Assembly: GCA_937873515.1 (NCBI GenBank)
Contig: CALMYB010000006.1
Coordinates: 327,086 to 391,085, forward strand
Length of the DNA stretch: 64,000 bases
Direction of reading: 5' to 3'
Source: an uncultured Acidobacteriota bacterium
GTDB taxonomy: Bacteria > Acidobacteriota > Blastocatellia > Pyrinomonadales > Pyrinomonadaceae
Numbering within the stretch: position 1 is the first letter of the stretch; the number at the start of each line of letters is the position of its first letter. Below are positions 8,333 through 17,126 of the stretch, piece by piece. A model generated the notes under the pieces. It worked only from the letters and a program-made list of their open reading frames with translations, was not told the origin of the DNA and did not search any database. The position numbers were made by a program, and so were the translations under genes.

Positions 8333-8707
8333 ATGTCAACGATCCATCAGATCACACCGTTTCTGCACGTTCGTGACCTCGAAGAGGCAATCAGTTTCTT
8401 CTGCGAAGTGCTGCCTTTCGAGGTCAAGTTTCGCGAAAGCGATTACGCGTATGTTGAGTTGGAGGGCCACGGACTTCGGCTGCTCGAGGAATCGACGCGG
8501 CAGCTTTCACCTGACGGTAAAGCGCGTATGACGGTTTACATCGACGTGCCGGATGTTGACGCCTTGTATGAGACTTTGCGGCCGGCGCTCGAACGCCTTC
8601 CGTCTGACCGTGTCAAGCCGCTGCTGAATAAGGCGTGGCGGCAACGCGAGTTTCAGGTCAGAATGCCCGACGGCGATTGGCTGACGTTCGGTGCACCCGT
8701 TGGCTGA
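8333..8707 (+). CDS. VOC (glyoxalase/bleomycin-resistance) family protein
   Basis: A 124-residue single VOC domain: MSTIHQITPFLHVRDLEEAI opens the first beta-alpha-beta-beta-beta unit, and EFQVRMPDGDWLTFGAPVG closes the second. The metal-ligand pattern of an early His and a late acidic residue is only partly evident. Such proteins bind small molecules or metals in resistance, dioxygenase or epimerase roles, and the substrate cannot be read from sequence. A CGAGGTAACGT ribosome-binding site precedes the ATG. Confidence 0.85.
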   Translation: MSTIHQITPFLHVRDLEEAISFFCEVLPFEVKFRESDYAYVELEGHGLRLLEESTRQLSPDGKARMTVYIDVPDVDALYETLRPALERLPSDRVKPLLNKAWRQREFQVRMPDGDWLTFGAPVG

Positions 8708-8989
8708 CACGCTAGGCGGGTTTGCAGAGATTTGGCGACGCCTTCATACCGGCAAAAAAACACTTGCGTATTTAACAGTTTAAGAGTGTATTCGTTGCCA
8801 AGATGGCAGGTCTCGAGGACGTTATCGCTTTAATGCGGATGTATTGCTGGTGGTTTTGGCAGGCGGGTCGATCGGTCTGGTACGGACACTCGCGGGCTAT
8901 CTCGTCGAGGCAAGCTGACATTGGTAGCACCAGAGAGAACTTAGGAGACGAAAAGCCACCTCGTTCCACCAAAAATAGGAGAAGTACGA
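8708..8989. other. Gene-free stretch between two VOC genes
   Basis: About 280 bp with no supported gene. Short open frames here have no family features, start site or composition like their neighbours. No palindrome or repeat stood out. It may hold decayed cassette sequence. Confidence 0.5.
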
Positions 8990-9328
8990 ATGATAAACGG
9001 AGCACATGCGGTTATTTACAGTAAGGATCCGGAGGCGGACAAGGCATTCTTGCGGGACACGTTGAAGTTCCCGTATGTCGATGTCGGACACGGCTGGCTC
9101 ATTTTCGGCCTGCCGCCGTCGGAAGTTGCGGTGCATCCATCGGAGAAGAACGATGTTCACGAATTCTTCCTGATGTGCGACGATATCGACGCCTTTATCG
9201 CCGGGATGAATGAAGAAGGCGTAGAGACGAGCGAAATTCAAGCCCAACCTTGGGGAATGCTCACAAAGATCACACTTCCAGGCGGCGGTAAACTCGGCGT
9301 CTATCAGCCTCGCCACGAGCGGCCGTGA
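8990..9328 (+). CDS. VOC family protein (extradiol-dioxygenase-like)
   Basis: A 112-residue VOC domain beginning MINGAHAVIYSKDPEADKAF, with a second half holding HEFFLMCDDIDAFIAGMNEE and ITLPGGGKLGVYQPRH. The preceding AGGAG supports the ATG at 8990. The fold is shared with glyoxalases and bleomycin-binding proteins; substrate unknown. It ends the cassette-like run and is followed, after 83 bp, by mgtE. Confidence 0.85.
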   Translation: MINGAHAVIYSKDPEADKAFLRDTLKFPYVDVGHGWLIFGLPPSEVAVHPSEKNDVHEFFLMCDDIDAFIAGMNEEGVETSEIQAQPWGMLTKITLPGGGKLGVYQPRHERP

Positions 9329-9411
9329 AAGCCGCATCTCACGGCTCGAAGTTTGGCAATGCTCGCGGCTGAGGCATATCATTACGTGTTGCTTTAAGAA
9401 GCCTTCCCGTA

Positions 9412-10782
9412 ATGACAGCTCAAGAAAGATCAGAGAATGCCATCGCCACGCGGAATTTTACAGAATTGCGCGATTCACTTGTACACCTTCCGGCGTTCGA
9501 GATCGGAAGCCTTATGTGCGAAATGCCGGCGCAGAATCGCGTGCTCGCGTTCCGCGTCCTTCCACGCGAACTTGCGGCCGACGCCTTCGAGTACCTTCCA
9601 TTCGACATTCAGCAGGAACTGCTGAGATCTCTCGGCCAGGAAGAGGTCGCTGAAATTCTGGACGAAATGGCGCCGGACGACCGCACCGTTCTCCTCGACG
9701 AGCTGCCCGGCACGGTCACCCATCAACTCCTGAACCTTCTCAACCCCGATGAACGCAGGATTGCCGTTCAGCTCTTAGGTTATGAGGAAGACACGATCGG
9801 GCGTTTGATGACGCCCGACTACGTGTGTCTGCGCTCGGATTGGACGGTACAGCACGCGCTCGAGCACATTCGCCGTTACGGGCATGACAGCGAGACCCTC
9901 AACCTCGTCTATGTCGTTGACGACAACGGAAAGCTGATCGACGACATTCGCATCCGCAAGCTTTTGCTCGCTCCGCCCGGGGCGAGCGTTGCCGATCTGA
10001 TGGATGACACGTCGATCTCGCTCAAAGCGACTGACGATCAGGAGACTGCGGTCGAAGCGATGCGCCGCAGCGACCTGACGGCCCTGCCCGTTACGGATTC
10101 GGACGGCGTTCTGATCGGTATCGTTACGATCGACGACATCTTGGATGTTGCACAGGAAGAGGCCACCGAGGATATACAGAAATTCGGCGGTATGGAGGCG
10201 CTCGATGAACCTTATCTGAAGATCGCCTTCTCGCGAATGGTACGAAAGCGTGCAGGCTGGCTCGTCATTCTTTTCCTTGGCGAAATGCTGACGGCAACCG
10301 CGATGGGTTTTTTCGAAAAAGAGATCGAGAAGGCGGTCGTGTTGGTGCTCTTCGTACCGCTGATCATCTCGTCGGGAGGTAATTCCGGTTCGCAGGCCGC
10401 GACGCTCGTCATTCGTGCGATGACGCTGACGGAAGTCACTCTCGCGGATTGGTGGCGTGTAATGCGACGCGAAGTATTTACGGGCCTCGCTCTGGGCACG
10501 ATCCTCGGCACCATCGGCTTCCTGCGCATCTCGCTCTGGTCGGCCTTCTCGAATATGTATGGCGAACATTGGCTGCTCGTGGCGCTGACCGTCGGAATCT
10601 CGCTCATCGGAATCGTGCTCTGGGGGACGCTGTCGGGTTCGATGCTGCCTTTTATCCTGCGGCGTGCAGGCCTCGACCCCGCGACATCATCGGCGCCGTT
10701 CGTTGCAACGCTCGTCGATGTTACGGGACTCGTGATCTACTTTGCGGTCGCGATAGTTGTTTTACAAGGTACGCTGCTTTAG
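9412..10782 (+). CDS. mgtE: Magnesium transporter MgtE
   Basis: A 456-residue protein with the full MgtE plan. A helical N-domain (1-130, with LRSLGQEEVAEILDEMAPDD) is followed by two CBS domains (about 135-255, including ALPVTDSDGVLIGIVTIDDI) and a five-helix membrane domain (about 275-456) with the pore signature IISSGGNSGSQAATLVIRAM. It is a Mg2+-gated channel in the cytoplasmic membrane. No M-box-like leader is seen in the 83 bp upstream. The MgtC-like gene follows at 35 bp in the same direction, so a shared transcript is likely. Confidence 0.95.
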   Translation: MTAQERSENAIATRNFTELRDSLVHLPAFEIGSLMCEMPAQNRVLAFRVLPRELAADAFEYLPFDIQQELLRSLGQEEVAEILDEMAPDDRTVLLDELPGTVTHQLLNLLNPDERRIAVQLLGYEEDTIGRLMTPDYVCLRSDWTVQHALEHIRRYGHDSETLNLVYVVDDNGKLIDDIRIRKLLLAPPGASVADLMDDTSISLKATDDQETAVEAMRRSDLTALPVTDSDGVLIGIVTIDDILDVAQEEATEDIQKFGGMEALDEPYLKIAFSRMVRKRAGWLVILFLGEMLTATAMGFFEKEIEKAVVLVLFVPLIISSGGNSGSQAATLVIRAMTLTEVTLADWWRVMRREVFTGLALGTILGTIGFLRISLWSAFSNMYGEHWLLVALTVGISLIGIVLWGTLSGSMLPFILRRAGLDPATSSAPFVATLVDVTGLVIYFAVAIVVLQGTLL

Positions 10783-10816
10783 GCGATATTCTAGAGCGCG
10801 GGTTTTTCAAAGGGCA

Positions 10817-11494
10817 ATGCTCACTTATCAAGAGATCGTAATTAGACTGCTGTTGGCGGCCTTGCTCGGCAGCCTTGTCGGATTGGAACGCGAACGGCTC
10901 GAAGAGGTCGCAGGCCTTCGCACTCATATGCTCGTCGCCGTCGGTGCGACGATCTTTATGCTCGTCTCCGCATTCGGGTTCAATGATATCCTCGGCCATC
11001 CGAACGTCGTGCTTGATCCGTCGCGTGTAGCCGCACAGGTAGTAAGCGGGATCGGCTTTCTCGGTGCGGGAACGATAATTATGCGGCGGACGATCGTGCA
11101 CGGCCTCACGACGGCCGCAAGCCTCTGGGCGGTCGCCGCTATCGGACTCGCGGTCGGCGGCGGACTCTACTTCGGTGCGGTCGCCGCGAGCGTCGTCGTA
11201 CTCATCATCCTTGTCGTCATAAAGCCGATCGAACGGCGGTATTTTATGCATCGGCGGCCCCGTACGCTTACGCTGAAGATCGATCGGCAAGCCTTCTCGC
11301 TGCCCGCTCTCGAAGCCGCCGTCGAGTCCGCAGACCTGCGAATGCAGAGCATTCTCTTCCAGCCCGGCGACAGCGATGAGGAGGAGAATGTTCAGCTGAC
11401 GGTCGATCGTGCCGCGACAAGCAAGGTCTATTCTCTGCTCGACGATCTTCGCAAAATGCCCGGGATCCGCGAGATCCGCCGCGATAACGAATGA
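10817..11494 (+). CDS. MgtC/SapB family membrane protein
   Basis: A 225-residue protein. The ATG at 10817 (MLTYQEIVIRLLLAALLGSL) opens the first membrane helix; the signature GLERE follows at about residue 21. Other family marks are RTHMLVAVGATIFMLVSAFG and GIGFLGAGTIIMR. Four or so membrane helices are followed by a cytoplasmic ACT-like C-terminal domain (from about residue 145). MgtC relatives are linked to growth in low magnesium and modulation of ATP synthase. Adjacency to mgtE supports a magnesium context. Confidence 0.9.
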   Translation: MLTYQEIVIRLLLAALLGSLVGLERERLEEVAGLRTHMLVAVGATIFMLVSAFGFNDILGHPNVVLDPSRVAAQVVSGIGFLGAGTIIMRRTIVHGLTTAASLWAVAAIGLAVGGGLYFGAVAASVVVLIILVVIKPIERRYFMHRRPRTLTLKIDRQAFSLPALEAAVESADLRMQSILFQPGDSDEEENVQLTVDRAATSKVYSLLDDLRKMPGIREIRRDNE

Positions 11495-11563
11495 TCAAGA
11501 GCATAAGTGGGTGAGCTATGCCCCGAGTGTCGCCAACAGCTCAGCTTTTAACGCGAACGCGGC

Positions 11564-12172
11564 CTATTTTTTAGTGATCGCGTCAATCGCGTAACCAGCA
11601 AAACGCTTGGCGACATCCTCAGACTTGCTGTAGATTGAGATAAAATACTTGCCTTTTGTAAATCTTAAACCTTCGAAACCTACGCCATTCTCAGTCTGAC
11701 TGATGCCTTGATAGAGCCTTTGTCCTTCATCACCACATTCAGGCCAAGTGCAATCCAAAATCGCGCCTTGAGAAATCTTAATCTCTAATGGAAGTTTTGC
11801 ATTCTGCTCTGACGAATATTCGGAAATTGACACTCTGGCTGTTGACCCATCTTTCTGTAGGTCGAGACTAATACTTATACCGCCGGGACCAAAGCCACGT
11901 TTGGTCACTACCCCACCGTCAGACCAACGAATTGCTTTGGTCAAAAGCCAGTCACCTTCCTTCCGTTCAACTGTGTCGTAAAAACTACTTGCAACGGCGT
12001 TTTGGCGGACTACTTGCAAGACGTTCTCTTGCTCCGGAGTTGGCGTTGCCATTTGATCTTGGGGTTGGGTTTGCATCTTTTGGGCCTCGCTCGGAAGGAA
12101 CGGATAAGCCAACATTATTGCACCCAGGATCGCGACTAAAATCAACGCTGTGTTTCGAATATTCTTTCGCAT
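11564..12172 (-). CDS. Exported hypothetical protein
   Basis: A 202-residue protein with an N-terminal signal or anchor (RNTALILVAILGAIMLAYPF) and a short TP-rich linker, then a ~150-residue globular domain with a single CTWPEC pair. An AAAGGAG site lies 9 bp from the ATG at 12172; a GTG directly before it at 12175 is an equally good start. It is last in the four-gene minus-strand set starting at 15384. I do not recognise the family. Confidence 0.65.
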   Translation of the reverse strand: MRKNIRNTALILVAILGAIMLAYPFLPSEAQKMQTQPQDQMATPTPEQENVLQVVRQNAVASSFYDTVERKEGDWLLTKAIRWSDGGVVTKRGFGPGGISISLDLQKDGSTARVSISEYSSEQNAKLPLEIKISQGAILDCTWPECGDEGQRLYQGISQTENGVGFEGLRFTKGKYFISIYSKSEDVAKRFAGYAIDAITKK

Positions 12173-12201
12173 CACGTTTTTCTCCTTTCAAAGAACAAGT
12201 C

Positions 12202-14394
12202 TCACCGATTAAAAGCTGACGGAACCGGAATATCGCCAGTGCTACCGCTGCCCCAGTATTCTTCCATCTGGGTCGAGTCGCTGCTCTTTAAGATACGCCA
12301 CCGTCCCGTCGCAGGCGTCCAGACCGCAGCATCGGTTCTGCCGTCTTCGTCGTAATCCCCTTGTACCGGAATGTCTCCGTTAGCTCCGAATTGAATGCCT
12401 AAATAGCCTTCGGTCGAACGAAGCAGATGCCATTCCCCAGTGCTTGGTCGAAATACAGCTAAGTCAGTTTTTTGATCCCAATCGTAATCGCCCGTTACAG
12501 GCTGGTCTCCGCTCAGGCCGAATTGAGTTGTGCTATAGACGGCATCAGAACTTCGAAGCCAATGCCATGTCCTGTTCGACGCGCGGAAGACTGCTATATC
12601 CGTCTTGCCGTCACCATCAAAATCACCCGATACGGGTTTGTCATCCCATAAACCAAAGGTATATGCCAACATCGAACCGGTCGAGCTTTGGCGGATATAC
12701 CAGCCGCTGCCTAAGCTGTCTGGCCGGTAAACCGCTATATCAACCTTACCGTCACCATCGAAGTCGCCTGAGATAGGAACGTCGATCGATGTCCCCCATT
12801 GAACGGTCATCAACGTCTTCGATCCGCTCTGTTGAATATACCAGGTGGCATTGGACGGCCGGAACACGGCAAGGTCGGCTATGCCGTCACCATCATAATC
12901 GCCCGGAGCTATTCTGTCGCCCGCCTGGCCAAGCTGCGGATACGAGATCGTCTGATCCGAACTATTCCTGATATACCAGATTCCGTCCGACGGCCGCCAT
13001 ACGGCGATATCGGTTATTCGGTCGCCATCGAAACTTGCGAAAGGTGATGAGGATGCCGGTTCCTGCCAACTATGCGGACAGACCTTGTCAGTTACAACCG
13101 TGTTGGCCGTACAAGGGTTTCCGGGTCCCGGAATACAAAAGTCTGTCAAGTTCAAAGCCTTGACGACAAAATTTGATGTATCGCCTCCTTGCTTGAAGCT
13201 CGGATCGGCTGGGTTGGTAAGGTCAACGACCTCCTTGAAACCAACAGCCATGTATGGATAGCCGTTCTGCGTCAAAAGAGCGTTGCCATATGAGGGATCG
13301 TAGTAGTAGTTGTCGAGCTTCACCATTGCATGAAAAGCAAAATGCGGGTTCTTCGGAACAATGCGTTCTCGGCTCTCAGGCCGTTTTACCATAAAGGTTA
13401 CTGACTGATCGAAGGGAGACGAATCTTTCCGGTATTTGTAAACATAGACCTTACCACCATTTTCACTTGTTGGCGGGGTCGGGGTCCCACCCCATAGATA
13501 TTTTGTCGCCGCGTCGAACCCGATGCTTCGCAGTAGCCCCAGGAGCAAATTTGCATTCGCCGAACATTGCGCTCTGGCCACCCGGAAATACATTGACAGC
13601 GGGTGACCTGTGTCCGCCGCACCGCCAGCTGGACCTGGGTCATAGATGAACGCGGTATCCACGTTCGCCGCAAGGGATTTCCCAATCGCTGCGGGTGTCT
13701 GGGCAATGATTGGCAACTCCGCGATCGCCTTTTCCAATGCCAGATCATAAAGACCTGGGTGCCCGACTTGTCCCTGACTGCTGACAAATGTGCAAGTGGT
13801 AATCGAATCGGAAGTACAATCTAGGCCTTTTGGAGCAGCGTACGTCCAGTAAACTGTATGCCCGCCGCTAGTTCCGATGGACTGCCAGGTCTGCCCGTTG
13901 TCAAGAGATATCTCCCAATCGAAATTGTATGTTCCCTTCTTCACGCTCGCCTGATTCTCCAATGCATTCGCATTTATTGAGATGCCGCTTAGGCTGACTG
14001 TACTGCCCGAAAGGGTAACCGGGGTATTCTGATTCGTGATCACATTGCCGCCCTTCTTTAGTCGCAGGAGACCGCTCGTGTCAGTTGATTGACTCGGCGT
14101 AATCGACAGTTTCGCAAAAAGTGTCGGGTTTGTCCCTTTCGTATAGGCTGCAGGATTCTTGCCGTTGTTAGCCCCGCCCCGAACCCATGTCGGCGTCGAA
14201 CCATCGGGACTGTCAATGTATTCTGGCGGATTCGGCGGTGACGGAACTCCCGGCAGCAGAGATTGCCAGCGCCTGATCGTATGGTCCCCGATAAATCCGA
14301 CTTCCTCCACTTGTACCATTGGAGAAGGTGTCGGTGTCGGTGACGCAGTAGGTGTTGGAGACGGCGGCGGTGGCGAAGGAATAGTTATACACAC
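12202..14394 (-). CDS. Transglutaminase-like domain plus VCBS/FG-GAP repeats
   Basis: 730 residues. A proline/threonine spacer (PSPPPPSPTPTASPTP) is followed by a domain of about residues 100-200. Next comes a transglutaminase-like core with a plausible triad at C277 (ARAQCSANANLLLGLLRSIG), H355 (FAFHAMVKLDNYYYDPSYG) and D366. At about 440-730 there are six VCBS/FG-GAP units (DxDGxxDxAVxRPS, about 47 residues each) that should bind Ca2+ and form a propeller. There is no signal peptide here, and the GTG start lies inside the end of the upstream signal-peptide-bearing frame. The two are probably halves of one exported protein split by a frameshift, or tightly coupled genes. Likely a surface or secreted protein. 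Confidence 0.8.
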   Translation of the reverse strand: MCITIPSPPPPSPTPTASPTPTPSPMVQVEEVGFIGDHTIRRWQSLLPGVPSPPNPPEYIDSPDGSTPTWVRGGANNGKNPAAYTKGTNPTLFAKLSITPSQSTDTSGLLRLKKGGNVITNQNTPVTLSGSTVSLSGISINANALENQASVKKGTYNFDWEISLDNGQTWQSIGTSGGHTVYWTYAAPKGLDCTSDSITTCTFVSSQGQVGHPGLYDLALEKAIAELPIIAQTPAAIGKSLAANVDTAFIYDPGPAGGAADTGHPLSMYFRVARAQCSANANLLLGLLRSIGFDAATKYLWGGTPTPPTSENGGKVYVYKYRKDSSPFDQSVTFMVKRPESRERIVPKNPHFAFHAMVKLDNYYYDPSYGNALLTQNGYPYMAVGFKEVVDLTNPADPSFKQGGDTSNFVVKALNLTDFCIPGPGNPCTANTVVTDKVCPHSWQEPASSSPFASFDGDRITDIAVWRPSDGIWYIRNSSDQTISYPQLGQAGDRIAPGDYDGDGIADLAVFRPSNATWYIQQSGSKTLMTVQWGTSIDVPISGDFDGDGKVDIAVYRPDSLGSGWYIRQSSTGSMLAYTFGLWDDKPVSGDFDGDGKTDIAVFRASNRTWHWLRSSDAVYSTTQFGLSGDQPVTGDYDWDQKTDLAVFRPSTGEWHLLRSTEGYLGIQFGANGDIPVQGDYDEDGRTDAAVWTPATGRWRILKSSDSTQMEEYWGSGSTGDIPVPSAFNR

Positions 14395-14783
14395 GGATAG
14401 GTGCTTTGAATGAGATCAGATATGCCCGTTTCGCGATCAATGACGAAATGATTCCCGCTCGTGCAGTATGTCTTTCCTTCCAAATAATTTGTGGAGAAGA
14501 GAAATACTTCGGCATCTTCCAAATCGGCATTGCCGACGTCGTAGCCTGAATCGAGCGGTTGTTCGTTTATATCGGCTCTATAGAGTTCACCCTGAACAGC
14601 AGGGTTAAAATAAAGAGCCGCATAGTAGTCAAGCCATGTAGTCGTATAGCCTGAAGTAGTTCGGGTAGATGGACGATAGTTAACCTGCGCTCGGAAGAAT
14701 ATCCTTTGCGCACTAACCTCTGAAACCACGGCACCCAAGGCGACCAGCAGGCATAACATTGACAGAAGAGTCTTCCCGCTCAT
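14385..14783 (-). CDS. Exported protein; likely 5' half of a split gene
   Basis: The ATG at 14783 gives 132 residues with a clear signal peptide (MSGKTLLSMLCLLVALGAVV) and a mature domain beginning QRIFFRAQVNYRPSTR, ending at TAA inside a GTGTGTATAA tract. The next frame (12202-14394) opens 10 bp upstream of this stop and continues into a proline-rich linker that lacks its own export signal. A single-base indel in the GT-rich tract would join them. The domain family is not recognised. Confidence 0.65.
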   Translation of the reverse strand: MSGKTLLSMLCLLVALGAVVSEVSAQRIFFRAQVNYRPSTRTTSGYTTTWLDYYAALYFNPAVQGELYRADINEQPLDSGYDVGNADLEDAEVFLFSTNYLEGKTYCTSGNHFVIDRETGISDLIQSTYPCV

Positions 14784-14796
14784 ACTTGGATTCCTC

Positions 14797-15384
14797 CTAT
14801 TTTTCAGGCTGCTTGGAGCCTGCGACCGGAAGCGGAATGGATTGTATGCTTGGGGTAATATCCTTGCGGATGAACTCGTCAAGTTTCGCAAATCCACCTT
14901 CGCCGAGAGCATCTCTTAGCCGTTCGTAGTACTGCACGGCGAGACCGTTCCGAGTTTCTTGCAAGTCTCCCAAGGCAGGCGGTGGCGGTTGATCCTTCGG
15001 GACAACACCGTTTGGATACATTTTTCGCGTCTGCACGATGATCTGCTTTGCTTGTGCATCCATCCATACGGTCTCCTGCAGATATTCCTTGGCGATAGAA
15101 TAAAGCGTTTGATCCTCCGCGTCGGTCAGTTTCGCAAAGGTCTTAAAATAATTCTTGAAGAAAGCAGCTTTCTCAGGGCTTTTGTCGGACGATTCTGACT
15201 GTTTTTTGAATGAGACGACTAATCGAAACAAGTGGTCGTAAACGACATGATCGGGGACTTGAAAGCTCTCACTCGGCTCGAGGCCGATCAACCTCCTCGC
15301 GATTGATGACTGGCTGCCGAAAACCAAAGTTGTGACTGCAACCGCCAAAATCAATGCCACTATGATCCATTTTTTGCCTTTCAT
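14797..15384 (-). CDS. Exported hypothetical protein, helical
   Basis: A 195-residue protein beginning with a signal peptide or anchor (MKGKKWIIVALILAVAVTTL). The rest is mostly helical, with EPSESFQVPDHVVYDHLFRL and a C-terminal SIQSIPLPVAGSKQPEK. It is the first gene of the minus-strand set and is 13 bp from the next gene, so they are probably co-transcribed. No family recognised. Its presence beside the transglutaminase/VCBS protein suggests a shared extracytoplasmic task, such as assembly or modification of a surface protein. Confidence 0.65.
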   Translation of the reverse strand: MKGKKWIIVALILAVAVTTLVFGSQSSIARRLIGLEPSESFQVPDHVVYDHLFRLVVSFKKQSESSDKSPEKAAFFKNYFKTFAKLTDAEDQTLYSIAKEYLQETVWMDAQAKQIIVQTRKMYPNGVVPKDQPPPPALGDLQETRNGLAVQYYERLRDALGEGGFAKLDEFIRKDITPSIQSIPLPVAGSKQPEK

Positions 15385-15850
15385 TTGCCATTCTCCTTTG
15401 GACGATCCGTCGGTAAGCGGTCAGCCCGCAACAACCCGAACACCATGCCGTAAAAATAAGCCCTTATGAAATTGACAAGCCGAAAGAAACAAACGATGAG
15501 TTGAGGAAACTTCCGGCACCCTGAGAACGTAAACCTTGGTCGATTGTCCAAAAGTGTACCCCCCCCAAGACTTTTGTCAAGATTTTTAACGTTTTTTTTG
15601 GCCGATTCAAAATTTCTATTCACCGATATATGGTTTATGATTTTTGGATTTCGCTCAAGGATCGTTGGCTACGTTCGCTTGGTACTCTTACATTTGGACG
15701 GAAAGTTTTGGCAAAAATGTTCTTCCGACCGCGTCTTAGCTGTGAGGCGTTTCAGCTTTTGGCGTAGAATGCAGGCGAGCTTTTAGCAGAAGCGGGACAA
15801 GAAAGCGCTTTAGATCGGCAATAGAAATATTTATTAGGAGACATAAGACA
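15385..15850. other. Divergent intergenic region
   Basis: About 466 bp between the divergent genes at 15384 and 15851. It holds an eight-C run followed by an AT-rich tract (CAAGATTTTTAACG and T8) but no supported gene. Promoters for both flanking genes should lie here; I could not assign boxes with confidence. Confidence 0.5.
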
Positions 15851-16591
15851 ATGGCAATCTTATTTGGGATAGACGGCACAGGCCCAACGTCGAACGCGGA
15901 CTACGCTCGTGACTTTAAGTACAGCTTTGTCAATCAAATGTGCGGGGATGCTAACTATTCCCGCGGACCGATAGGCCCGGGCGGCGGCCTCCCCGAAGCG
16001 ATCGAGATGGGAATGAATTACATTCTCAGATATCAGAAGGTTCGCCCCGACCAAAAGATCCTGCTCACCGGATACAGCCGCGGAGCGCTCGGTGCGGTCG
16101 TGATAGCAAAGAATCTGAAAAGGTTGAACATACCGGTTTACGCAATGGTCCTGTTTGACTGCGTCGATCGCCATTTGGCCTATGACGCCGAATATATCCC
16201 GAACAATGTTGCCAATGTCCTGCACATCCGCCGCGACCCGGCCGCAAGATCAAGAATGAGTTTCGGTAACGACGGGACGAAGTATGGACCGCCGACGGTT
16301 TACACGGAGAAGTTCTATTTCGGCACACACGGCGCAATGGGCGGGACATATTGGAAACCCACCGGTGATCAAGGCCTAGCGGACTACGTTGACGAGGGAA
16401 CTGCTGAGGCCGTCGCAAATGTGCCGAGCCCTAGTATATTCGGTGCCCTTGATCCAAGATATGTCGCAAATGTGAAGGCCTACAAGACGAACGTGACCTT
16501 TCGACGCGACAAAGAATGTTCGCAGCAGATCGCCTCGGAGAACAATGGCTGGCTCGTCAAATACGGCTTTCCGTCGATAACCTGCATTTAA
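15851..16591 (+). CDS. DUF2235/Tle1-like alpha/beta hydrolase
   Basis: A 246-residue protein starting MAILFGIDGTGP, with the nucleophile elbow LLTGYSRGALGAVVIAKNL (GxSxG in the GYSRGA form typical of DUF2235/Tle1 lipases). Downstream come VLFDCVDRH and a likely catalytic-His region FGTHGAMGGTYW. The N-terminal DGTG matches the strand-1 motif of that family. Tle1 proteins are phospholipases delivered by type VI secretion, but this one is short, stands alone and has no immunity gene or VgrG nearby. It lacks an obvious signal peptide. A cytoplasmic esterase role is equally possible. An ATTAGGAGACATAAGACA ribosome-binding region precedes the ATG. Confidence 0.7.
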   Translation: MAILFGIDGTGPTSNADYARDFKYSFVNQMCGDANYSRGPIGPGGGLPEAIEMGMNYILRYQKVRPDQKILLTGYSRGALGAVVIAKNLKRLNIPVYAMVLFDCVDRHLAYDAEYIPNNVANVLHIRRDPAARSRMSFGNDGTKYGPPTVYTEKFYFGTHGAMGGTYWKPTGDQGLADYVDEGTAEAVANVPSPSIFGALDPRYVANVKAYKTNVTFRRDKECSQQIASENNGWLVKYGFPSITCI

Positions 16592-16652
16592 AAGAGGCTT
16601 TCGTTTATAAGGGCCGAAAGTCTTGCGTTCGCACGGGCTGCGTTCGGAAGCT

Positions 16653-17114
16653 ATGCGTTGGCTTGAGTTAAAGATCCCGCCGCTCATCGTCGTAATCGGC
16701 TTTGCGCTAATGATGTTCGGCTCCTGCTGGCTATTGCCGGCGGCGAACTTTGTAATGCCGGCTCAGCCGTATTTCTCGCTGTTTGTCGCCGGAGTCGGCA
16801 TTCTTGCGATCGTAAGCGGCTTTCTTGCATTTCGCCGCGGCGGGACTACGGTCGATCCAATGTCGCCTGATAAGGCATCGAGCGTCGTGCGAAGCGGTAT
16901 TTATCGTCTCACGCGAAACCCGATGTATCTCGGGATGCTGTTGATCCTAACAGCGTGGTCGCTATACTTGGCAAACTTCGTTTCTGTTTTCCTCTTGGCC
17001 GGGTTTGTCGTTTTTATGACGCAGTTCCAGATCAAGCCCGAAGTGCGCATTTTGCGCTCAAAGTTCGGCAAGGACTATGAAGACCTTCTCTCCAGCGTCC
17101 GCCGTTGGATCTAA
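16653..17114 (+). CDS. Isoprenylcysteine carboxylmethyltransferase-family membrane protein
   Basis: The ATG at 16653 (MRWLELKIPPLIVVIGFALM) gives 153 residues with four to five membrane helices. The ICMT/PEMT-type SAM-binding pattern is visible as GIYRLTRNPMYLGMLLILTA, and the C-terminal QFQIKPEVRILRSKFGKDYEDL is typical. Bacterial members methylate unknown small molecules or lipids. It is followed at 12 bp by another membrane protein and is probably co-transcribed with it. Confidence 0.88.
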   Translation: MRWLELKIPPLIVVIGFALMMFGSCWLLPAANFVMPAQPYFSLFVAGVGILAIVSGFLAFRRGGTTVDPMSPDKASSVVRSGIYRLTRNPMYLGMLLILTAWSLYLANFVSVFLLAGFVVFMTQFQIKPEVRILRSKFGKDYEDLLSSVRRWI

Positions 17115-17126
17115 GGTGCGAGACAA

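Noticed and set aside
8803..9024. 73-codon frame between the two VOC genes
   Set aside because: No recognisable features and overlaps the start of the second VOC gene.
5825..9400. Integron cassette array with attC sites
   Set aside because: The gene mix is suggestive, but no RYYYAAC/GTTRRRY-bounded palindromes or integron integrase were found by eye.
9775..10569. 264-codon minus-strand frame opposite mgtE
   Set aside because: Arg/Asp-rich shadow of a clear transporter gene.
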